A stretch of 5,561 nucleotides of DNA from Betaproteobacteria bacterium (GTDB lineage: Bacteria > Pseudomonadota > Gammaproteobacteria > Burkholderiales > SG8-39), in the NCBI GenBank assembly GCA_019237595.1, contig JAFAGU010000186.1:1-5561 (forward strand). Reading direction: 5' to 3'. Positions 1 to 5,561 of the stretch are shown here, in pieces; within the stretch, counting starts at the first letter, position 1, and each line of letters opens with the position of its first letter. A model generated the notes under the pieces. The model saw only the letters and a program-made list of their open reading frames with translations. It had not been told where the DNA came from and did not search any database. The translations under genes and the position numbers were made by a program.

Positions 1-497
1 TAGCGCACGTCCCTCAGGCTCGGGCACGCCGCGGCGGCCGCCTCGAGCTCGCCCGCGAGCCGCAGGTCGCAGAGCGCGTGCGAGATCTCCGCCTTCTGGA
101 TGACCTCGGTCAGCTCCTTGGCGCGCAGGAGCGGCATCGTCGCGACGCAGACGCCGCCCGCCTTCATGACGGCGAACCAGCATGCCGCCATCATCGGGTT
201 GTTCGGGCCGCGCAGCAGGACGCGATTCCCGGGGCGAAGGCCCATCTCGCGCACGAGCACGTTGGCGAGGCGATTTGCCTGCGTGAAGAGCTGGGTGTAG
301 GTGCATTCGCCCTCGGGGGCGCGCAGGGCGATGCGGTGGCCGTAGCCGCGCGTCACCGGCTTGTCGAGGAGCTCGGTGGCGCAGTTGAGGCGCGCCGGAT
401 AGCGAAGCTCGGGAAGCTCGAAGCGAAGCTCCGGCCACTGGATCTTGGGCGGGAGGTTCTCCCGCGTGAAGGAATCGACGTGGGCGCTGTATTTCAT
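1..497 (-). CDS. Benzoate/2-aminobenzoate-type CoA ligase, N-terminal part (cut by left edge)
   Basis: The first 165 residues of an AMP-forming acyl-CoA synthetase, read from the ATG at 497 and open at the left edge. The family (ANL superfamily) activates a carboxylic acid with ATP to an acyl-adenylate and then to the CoA thioester, in the cytoplasm. The N-terminus (MKYSAHVDSFTRENLPP, then QWPEL at 20-24), the adenylation-fold start around YTQLFTQANRLANVL (67-81) and the segment GLRPGNRVLLRGPNNP (86-101) recall 2-aminobenzoate-CoA and benzoate-CoA ligases; this match is from memory. The ATP-binding P-loop and the catalytic lysine lie outside the window, so activity and substrate cannot be judged. 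The start lies 4 bases after the dehydrogenase stop with no clear Shine-Dalgarno sequence, which suggests translational coupling. The surrounding MarR, crotonase and dehydrogenase genes support an aromatic acid as substrate. A medium-chain acyl-CoA synthetase is the main alternative. Confidence 0.85.
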   Translation of the reverse strand, partial: MKYSAHVDSFTRENLPPKIQWPELRFELPELRYPARLNCATELLDKPVTRGYGHRIALRAPEGECTYTQLFTQANRLANVLVREMGLRPGNRVLLRGPNNPMMAACWFAVMKAGGVCVATMPLLRAKELTEVIQKAEISHALCDLRLAGELEAAAAACPSLRDVR

Positions 498-501
498 GGC
501 G

Positions 502-1617
<1,116 letters not shown>

Positions 1618-1622
1618 GGGCG

Positions 1623-2414
1623 TCAGTCGCCCTCGAACGCCGGCTTCTTCTTCGCGGCGAATGCCTCGTAGGCGCGCCGGAAGTCCTTCGTCTGCATGCA
1701 CACGGCCTGCGCCTGCGCTTCCATCTCGATCGCCTCGTCCAAGCCCGCGTTCCATTCCTGGTGCAGCATGGTCTTCGTCATGGCATGGGCAAATGCCGGC
1801 CCGGCCGCGATCTCGCGCGCGGTGTCCATCGCGGCGCGAAGAACATCGGGCTCGACGCGGTTGAAGAATCCCCACGCGAGGCCCTCCGCGGCATCGAAGC
1901 TTCGGCCGGTATAGAGGAGCTCCGAGGCGCGTCCCTGTCCGATTGCGCGAGGCAGGAGCGTGCAGGCGCCCATGTCGGCGCCCGCAAGGCCGACGCGCAC
2001 GAAGAGGAACGCGGTCTTCGCCGAAGGCGCGGCGTAGCGAACGTCCGAGGCCAGCGCGATCATTGCGCCGGCACCCGCGCACACGCCCTCGACGGCAGCG
2101 ACGATCGGCTGCGGACAGCGCCGCATGGCCTTCACGAGGTCGCCGGTCATGCGCGTGAACTCGAGGAGCTGCGGCATCGCCATCTTCGTGAGCGGGCCGA
2201 TGATCTCGTGCACGTCGCCGCCGGAGCAGAAATTGCCGCCCGCGCCGGCGATGACGACGCAGCGCACCTGCTTCTCCGCATTGAGCGAGGAAAAGAGGTC
2301 GCGCAATTCGGCGTAGGACTCGAAGGTAAGGGGGTTCTTCTTCTCCGGGCGGTTCAGCGTCACGACGCCGACCTGGCCCTCCACCTTCCAGAGGAAATGC
2401 TTCGGCTGCATCAT
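1623..2414 (-). CDS. Enoyl-CoA hydratase/isomerase (crotonase) family protein with atypical active site
   Basis: A 263-residue crotonase-fold protein, the normal length for a single-domain member. The fold markers are VTLNRPEKKNPLT (18-30), the first oxyanion-hole segment GNFCSGGDV (60-68), the second around EGVCAGAGAM (109-118), and LLPRAIGQGRASELLYTGR (153-171), followed by a C-terminal helical region. Aligned by eye with rat mitochondrial hydratase, the two catalytic glutamates (E144 and E164) fall on Met118 and Phe138, so ordinary enoyl-CoA hydration is doubtful. Asp147 (in GADMG) lies near the position of active-site Asp residues in dienoyl-CoA isomerase and 4-chlorobenzoyl-CoA dehalogenase. 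Similar GLAG-x-DMGA crotonases accompany CoA-dependent 2-aminobenzoate gene sets (recollection). The ATG at 2414 is chosen because it overlaps the regulator's stop as ATGA and has GGAGG seven bases upstream; a second ATG follows at 2411. The longer reading from 2513 overlaps the regulator and is rejected. It may act on a ring-derived CoA ester, a role that is inferred. Confidence 0.9.
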   Translation of the reverse strand: MMQPKHFLWKVEGQVGVVTLNRPEKKNPLTFESYAELRDLFSSLNAEKQVRCVVIAGAGGNFCSGGDVHEIIGPLTKMAMPQLLEFTRMTGDLVKAMRRCPQPIVAAVEGVCAGAGAMIALASDVRYAAPSAKTAFLFVRVGLAGADMGACTLLPRAIGQGRASELLYTGRSFDAAEGLAWGFFNRVEPDVLRAAMDTAREIAAGPAFAHAMTKTMLHQEWNAGLDEAIEMEAQAQAVCMQTKDFRRAYEAFAAKKKPAFEGD

Positions 2415-2905
2415 GAGACGGCCTCCACGGCGCTCGACTTGACCCGGGCGAGGAGCGCGAGCAGCGCCTCGTGCTCGCTGCGCGAAAGGCCGCCCAGCAG
2501 CTCCACGATCCATTCCTCGTGGGCGCGCGCCATCTCGCCGAACGCGCGCTCGCCCACCTTCGTCAGGCGGATCCGGAACGCGCGCCGGTCGGCCGGCTCG
2601 GACAGGCGCTCGACCAGGCGCTCCGCCTCGAGCTGGTCGACGATCGCCGTGACGTTTCCGCCGGTCACCATGAGCAGGCGCGAGAGCTCGTTCATCTTCA
2701 GCCCCCCGCGGTGGCGCTCGAGCTGCGCCATGAGGTCGAAGCGCGGCAGCGTCGTCGCGAAGCGCTCCCGCAGGCGCGAGCGCACCTCGCGCTCGATGAG
2801 CTGCGTGCAGGTGAGCAGGCGCAGCCAGATGCGCAGAGCCCGGTGGTCCGCCGTGCGGGCGATCGTTTCGCGGTCGGGGCGGCGCGCGGCGTCGGCGGGC
2901 GGCAT
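2411..2905 (-). CDS. MarR-family transcriptional regulator of the aromatic-acid operon
   Basis: A 164-residue winged-helix protein of typical MarR length, DNA-binding as a dimer. Residues 20-60 form the N-terminal dimerisation helices. The helix-turn-helix is at about 70-97 (MNELSRLL then TGGNVTAIVDQLE, the recognition helix). The wing at 98-116 contains the family hallmark D106-R107-R108 followed by RIRLT. Helices at 117-160 complete the dimer interface. Members usually repress their own operon and release DNA on binding an aromatic acid or its CoA thioester. It is the first gene of the operon and overlaps the crotonase start by 4 bases, so it is probably autoregulated through the inverted repeat just upstream. 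The ATG at 2905 is the only sensible start: no in-frame GTG or TTG lies nearby, and the next ATG is at codon 59, inside the domain. No Shine-Dalgarno sequence precedes it, and the likely -10 box ends 6 bases upstream, which suggests a leaderless mRNA. The ligand is unknown. Confidence 0.92.
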   Translation of the reverse strand: MPPADAARRPDRETIARTADHRALRIWLRLLTCTQLIEREVRSRLRERFATTLPRFDLMAQLERHRGGLKMNELSRLLMVTGGNVTAIVDQLEAERLVERLSEPADRRAFRIRLTKVGERAFGEMARAHEEWIVELLGGLSRSEHEALLALLARVKSSAVEAVS

Positions 2906-2910
2906 GCCGA

Positions 2911-2943
2911 TACTATAGGCCTAAATACATTAAACCTAAAGTA
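2911..2943. promoter_or_regulatory. Inverted repeat, probable MarR operator overlapping the promoter
   Basis: The arms TACTATAGG (2911-2919) and CCTAAAGTA (2935-2943) are reverse complements at 8 of 9 positions, with a 15-base spacer. Two direct copies of CCTAAA (2920-2925 and 2935-2940) sit 15 bases apart, and an 8-base palindrome TAGGCCTA lies at 2916-2923. The element covers both the -35 and the -10 box, so a bound dimer would block RNA polymerase. Autorepression by the adjacent MarR protein is the natural reading from family knowledge; binding itself is not shown. Which repeat pair is the true half-site is unclear. Confidence 0.5.
2912..2940 (-). promoter_or_regulatory. Putative sigma-70 promoter of the MarR-led operon
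   Basis: On the minus strand a -35-like TTTAGG (2935-2940) and a -10-like TATAGT (2912-2917, one mismatch to TATAAT) are separated by exactly 17 bases (2918-2934). They lie in the only AT-rich island of the window, within the 44-base gap between the binding-protein stop and the regulator start. The -35 match is weak (about 3 of 6). With standard spacing, transcription would start at 2905, the A of the regulator's ATG. The position and base composition are seen; promoter function is inferred. Confidence 0.55.
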
Positions 2944-2949
2944 TCTCCC

Positions 2950-3924
2950 TTACTCGGGCCGGGCGCCGGAGGCCCGCACGATCGGCGCCCAGCGGGCGAT
3001 CTCCGCCCTGACATACGCGCCGAAGCCGGCCGGGGTCGTGGGTACGAAGCGCGCGCCCTCCGCCGCAAGCCTCGCCTTCATCTCCGGCGCCTGCATGATG
3101 CGCACCACCTCGCCGTTCAGCCGCTCGACGATCGCCGGCGGCGTCCCCGCAGGTGCGAAGAGTCCCACCCAGTTGCCGACGTTGAAACCGGGCAGGAATT
3201 CCGAAACGGTCGGGAGCTCCGGCGTCGCCTCCGCGCGCTCGAGCGAGCACGTCGCGAGCGCACGGAGCTTTCCGGCTTTCACGTGCGGAAGAACGGTCGG
3301 CATGGTGGCGAACAACATGGAAGTCTGCCCGGCGAGGAGATCGGTGATTGCCGGCGTGTTGCCTTTGTACGGCACATGCAGGAGATCCACGCCGGCGAGG
3401 GACTTGAACAGCTCGCCGGCGAGATGACTCGCCGTTCCTGGTCCGGCGGAGGAGAACGAAAGCGATCCGGGGCGCGCCCTCGCGAGCGCGACGAGCTGCG
3501 GCACGCTCGTCGCGGGGACCGACGGATGCACGACGAGGAGCGCGTCGGCCTCGGCGACGAGCGCGATGGGAGCGAAGTCGCGGACCGGGTCGTACGGCAG
3601 CTTCGGGAAGAGAGTGACGTTGACCGCGTGCGTGCCGACGCTTCCCATGACGAGGGTGTACCCGTCCGGCGCCGCCTTGGCGACCGACTCGGCCGCAATG
3701 TTGCCGCCCGCGCCCGTTCGATTCTCCACCACCACCGGCTGGCCCCACGCCTCCGTGAGACGCGCGCCGATGATGCGCCCATAGACGTCGGCGGCCCCGC
3801 CTGCGGGAAACGGCACGACGAGGCGGATCGGCTTGTCAGGATATTTCTGCGCCGGCGCGTGCGAGGCCGCGAGCGCGAGGAAAAGAGCGAGGAGCGCTTT
3901 TCGCATCGTGCCGCGACGCGTCAT
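2950..3924 (-). CDS. Bug/TctC-family periplasmic solute-binding protein
   Basis: A 324-residue extracytoplasmic binding protein of the Bug (tripartite tricarboxylate transporter receptor) family, of typical length. It begins with a signal peptide: charged MRKA (7-10), hydrophobic LLALFLALAAS, and probable cleavage after HAPA (residue 25), leaving a mature QKYPDKPIRLVVPF start. Family markers are VVPFPAGGAAD (36-46), VENRTGAGGNIA (66-77), the APDGYTL segment (85-91) and HVPYKG (183-188). Such proteins capture carboxylates (tricarboxylates, dicarboxylates, aromatic or sugar acids) in the periplasm. No membrane subunits (TctA/TctB) are in the window, which is common for Bug proteins. The start is ambiguous: the ATG at 3924 adds MTRRGT, while the ATG at 3906 gives a more classic signal peptide; neither has a strong ribosome site. 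The ligand could be the aromatic acid of the downstream operon or a sugar acid linked to the dehydratase on the right; sequence alone does not decide. Confidence 0.93.
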   Translation of the reverse strand: MTRRGTMRKALLALFLALAASHAPAQKYPDKPIRLVVPFPAGGAADVYGRIIGARLTEAWGQPVVVENRTGAGGNIAAESVAKAAPDGYTLVMGSVGTHAVNVTLFPKLPYDPVRDFAPIALVAEADALLVVHPSVPATSVPQLVALARARPGSLSFSSAGPGTASHLAGELFKSLAGVDLLHVPYKGNTPAITDLLAGQTSMLFATMPTVLPHVKAGKLRALATCSLERAEATPELPTVSEFLPGFNVGNWVGLFAPAGTPPAIVERLNGEVVRIMQAPEMKARLAAEGARFVPTTPAGFGAYVRAEIARWAPIVRASGARPE

Positions 3925-3938
3925 GAGAGACTTACGGC

Positions 3939-4343
3939 ATGAAGCGCCGCCTCATTGCAGTACTGCTTGGGCTCCTCCCCTTCCTTCCACCGCCCGTTTT
4001 CGCGCAGGAGGCGACGGAAGCGGAAAAAGCCGCGCTCGCCGAAATCGCGAAGTGCCTGGTCGCCGGCTTGCCGCCGGACTGGCGCGACGCCGAAATGGCG
4101 GTCGAGCTTCCGCGCCAGGGCTCCGAGAACGGGGAGGTGAGCTACCTCTTCCGGCGCAGCCTCTCCGGCGGCGAATGGGAAACGTTCACGCCGTGCAGCC
4201 GCCAGGCGCCGGCGCGCGCGCTCGTCGAGCTTCGGGCGCAGCAGCCGGCGGAGCGCGCCGCCTGGACCTCGGCGCGCTTCACGCTGCACCGGGATGGAAC
4301 CTTCGACCTGCACTACGACTATCCGCCAAAGCCGCCGCAGTAG
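3939..4343 (+). CDS. Small exported protein resembling the YezG/DUF600 immunity family
   Basis: A 134-residue protein, the only plus-strand gene here. Residues 1-22 form a clear Sec signal peptide (MKRR, then hydrophobic LIAVLLGLLPFLPP, ending VFA before QE), so the mature protein of about 112 residues is probably periplasmic. The mature part has PDW (46-48), a polar strand region EVSYLFRR (66-73), Trp109 in AAWTSARFTL, and DGTFDLHYDYP (119-129). Spacing and residues recall the YezG/DUF600 family of toxin-immunity proteins, which carry an IPxxW start and a W-T-x-L ... G-x-F-x-x-x-Y-x-Y end; this is a recollection, not a search. Cys39 and Cys86 could form a disulfide. The reading is supported by the signal peptide and by GAGAG nine bases before the ATG. 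It starts 14 bases from the divergent binding-protein gene and ends 6 bases before the stop of the convergent dehydratase gene. No toxin is visible. It could also be an unrelated periplasmic protein. Confidence 0.75.
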   Translation: MKRRLIAVLLGLLPFLPPPVFAQEATEAEKAALAEIAKCLVAGLPPDWRDAEMAVELPRQGSENGEVSYLFRRSLSGGEWETFTPCSRQAPARALVELRAQQPAERAAWTSARFTLHRDGTFDLHYDYPPKPPQ

Positions 4344-4349
4344 CGTGCG

Positions 4350-5561
4350 TCACGCGCGCTTGTCGGCCGAGCGCAGGAAATCGAAGTCGCAGCCATGCTC
4401 GGCCTGCAGCACGTGGTCCATGTAGAGCTTGGCATAGCCGCGGGACGGCGTCTGCACCGGCGGCTTCCACGCGGCCTTGCGCTTCGCCAGCTCGGCTTCC
4501 GGCACCAGCAGGTCGATCTTGCGTTCGCGCACGGAAAGCCGGATGCGATCGCCGTTCTTCACGAGCGCGAGCGGCCCGCCGACGGCGGCCTCTGGCGAGA
4601 CGTGCAGGACGATCGTCCCGGACGCCGTACCGCTCATGCGTGCATCGGAGATGCGCACCATGTCCTTCAGGCCCGCGCGCGCGAGCTTGGAAGGAATCGG
4701 AAGGTAGCCCGCCTCCGGCATGGCGTAACCCGACTTCGGGCCGGCGTTCTGCAGCACCATGAAGTCGTCGGCCGTGATGTCGAGCCCCGGGTCGTCGACC
4801 CGAGCGGCGAGATCGTCGAGCGAGCTGAACACCACGGCGCGGCCCTCCTTCTCGAAGAGCGACGGATCGGCCGCCGAGCGCTTGAGGATAGCGCCGTTGG
4901 GCGCCAGGCTGCCGAAGAGCGCCACCAGCCCGCCGACTGGCGACAAGGGTTCCTTCAGCGTCTTTACGACGCTGCGGTCGACCCACGCGCCGGCCTCATG
5001 GCGCAGGCGCTCGCCGAGCGTCTCGCCGGTGATCGTCATGCAATCCTGGTGCAGGAGCGGCGCCAGCTCGCGCAGCACCGCGCCGATGCCGCCGGCCGCA
5101 TAGAGGTCGGACATATAGTGCTGGCCGGTGGGCTTGAGGTCCACCAGTACCGGCGTTGAATCCGAGAGCGCGTTGAGCTTGCGCAGGTCCACCGCGATCC
5201 CGGCGCGCCCGGCGATGGCGGTGAGATGCACGATCGCGTTCGTGGAGCCGCCGATCGCGAGGAGCACGCGGAGCGCGTTCTCGACCGATTTCTCGGTGAT
5301 GATCTGCGACGGCCGCAGCGGGTTCTTCGCGAGCTCCACCGCCCGCTTCCCGCTCGCCTCCGCGGCGCGCAGGCGGTCGGCGTGCACCGCCGGGATGGCC
5401 GCCGTGCCGGGGAGCGCCATGCCGAGCGCCTCGGCGATGGAAGCCATCGTCGAGGCCGTTCCCATGACCGCGCAGGTTCCGGCGGTGGTAGCGAGGTTGC
5501 CCTCGACCTCCTCGATTCCGCGCGCGTCGACCTTTCCGGCACGATGTATCGCCCAGAAGCG
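4350..5561 (-). CDS. IlvD/Edd-family dehydratase, probably sugar-acid type (cut by right edge)
   Basis: The C-terminal 403 residues of an iron-sulfur dehydratase, open at the right edge; full-length members are about 570-600 residues. The family removes water from 2,3-dihydroxy acids or aldonic acids to give 2-keto acids, using an Fe-S cluster and Mg. Counting from the edge, Cys30 in TAGTC is the third cluster cysteine. GTASTMASIAEALGMALPG (34-52) and AIPAVHADR follow, then IGGSTNAIVH (103-112) and the C-terminal barrel with ISDARMSGT, whose serine (codon at 4632-4634) is the catalytic base position. GTC-x-x-MGTASTMAS with AAIPAV resembles L-arabinonate or related sugar-acid dehydratases, where biosynthetic IlvD usually has GTCSGMFTANSM; this comparison is from memory. 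The ATG at 5465 is internal, since family sequence continues upstream to the edge. The first two cluster cysteines lie outside the window. Biosynthetic dihydroxy-acid dehydratase (ilvD) is the main alternative. Confidence 0.92.
   Translation of the reverse strand, partial: RFWAIHRAGKVDARGIEEVEGNLATTAGTCAVMGTASTMASIAEALGMALPGTAAIPAVHADRLRAAEASGKRAVELAKNPLRPSQIITEKSVENALRVLLAIGGSTNAIVHLTAIAGRAGIAVDLRKLNALSDSTPVLVDLKPTGQHYMSDLYAAGGIGAVLRELAPLLHQDCMTITGETLGERLRHEAGAWVDRSVVKTLKEPLSPVGGLVALFGSLAPNGAILKRSAADPSLFEKEGRAVVFSSLDDLAARVDDPGLDITADDFMVLQNAGPKSGYAMPEAGYLPIPSKLARAGLKDMVRISDARMSGTASGTIVLHVSPEAAVGGPLALVKNGDRIRLSVRERKIDLLVPEAELAKRKAAWKPPVQTPSRGYAKLYMDHVLQAEHGCDFDFLRSADKRA

Noticed and set aside
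1618..2082. An N-terminal extension of the acyl-CoA dehydrogenase frame back to an ATG at 2082.
   Set aside because: The added 155 residues are out-of-frame crotonase sequence, Arg/Gly-rich, and acyl-CoA dehydrogenases do not carry such an extension. It was considered as a fusion and dropped.
2415..2513. An N-terminal extension of the crotonase to an ATG at 2513.
   Set aside because: It overlaps the 3' end of the MarR gene, is low complexity, and the ATG at 2414 has a good GGAGG site and the typical ATGA overlap.
2471..3427. A 318-codon plus-strand frame crossing the MarR promoter region and the binding-protein gene.
   Set aside because: It runs through the AT-rich intergenic island and two minus-strand genes with strong family matches, and has no recognisable features of its own.
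4342..4360. A short hairpin (AGCGTG with CGCGCT, one G-T pair, 7-base loop) between the convergent stops, considered as a terminator.
   Set aside because: The stem is only six pairs with a wobble, no T-run follows on either strand, and it overlaps the dehydratase stop. Such hairpins are common by chance at this GC content.
3833..4762. A 309-codon plus-strand frame overlapping the small exported protein and the dehydratase.
   Set aside because: It overlaps the small gene in another frame and runs antisense to the dehydratase. Its composition is Arg/Ala/Pro/Ser-rich without domains, whereas the overlapping 3939-4343 frame has a clean signal peptide.

Overview
This window is a dense, GC-rich (about two thirds G+C by eye) stretch of bacterial chromosome. 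It carries six protein genes, two of them cut by the window edges, with almost no non-coding DNA. The tripartite-tricarboxylate-type binding protein (Bug/TctC family), the CoA-dependent aromatic-acid gene set and the strong GC bias together suggest a betaproteobacterium of the Burkholderiales/Rhodocyclales kind. That placement is inferred from gene content, not measured.

Left part (1-2905, all minus strand): a tight operon read right to left. It encodes a MarR-family regulator, a crotonase-fold (enoyl-CoA hydratase-like) protein, an acyl-CoA dehydrogenase, and the N-terminal third of a benzoate/2-aminobenzoate-type CoA ligase that runs off the left edge. The genes overlap by 4 bases or are separated by 4-5 bases, so they are probably co-transcribed and translationally coupled. 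The set fits an aerobic pathway in which an aromatic acid (2-aminobenzoate, or a salicylate/benzoate-like acid) is activated to its CoA thioester and then dismantled by beta-oxidation-like steps. The ring-attacking oxygenase/reductase is not in the window and would be expected beyond the left edge.

The short gap at 2906-2949 is the only AT-rich island in the window. It holds a plausible promoter for this operon, placed so that transcription would begin at or next to the regulator's ATG, and an inverted repeat that suits MarR autoregulation.

Right part: a Bug/TctC periplasmic solute-binding protein (minus strand, 2950-3924), then a small divergent gene (plus strand, 3939-4343) for an exported protein that resembles the YezG/DUF600 immunity family. 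Last comes the C-terminal two thirds of an IlvD/Edd-family dehydratase (minus strand, from 4350 to beyond the right edge) whose motifs look more like a sugar-acid dehydratase than biosynthetic dihydroxy-acid dehydratase. The binding protein and the dehydratase could belong to one sugar-acid uptake and catabolism locus, interrupted by the small exported protein.

No tRNA, rRNA, CRISPR array, insertion sequence or phage gene was seen. The most interesting points are the crotonase that lacks both standard catalytic glutamates, the apparently leaderless regulator with its palindromic operator, and the signal-peptide-bearing YezG-like protein with no visible toxin partner.
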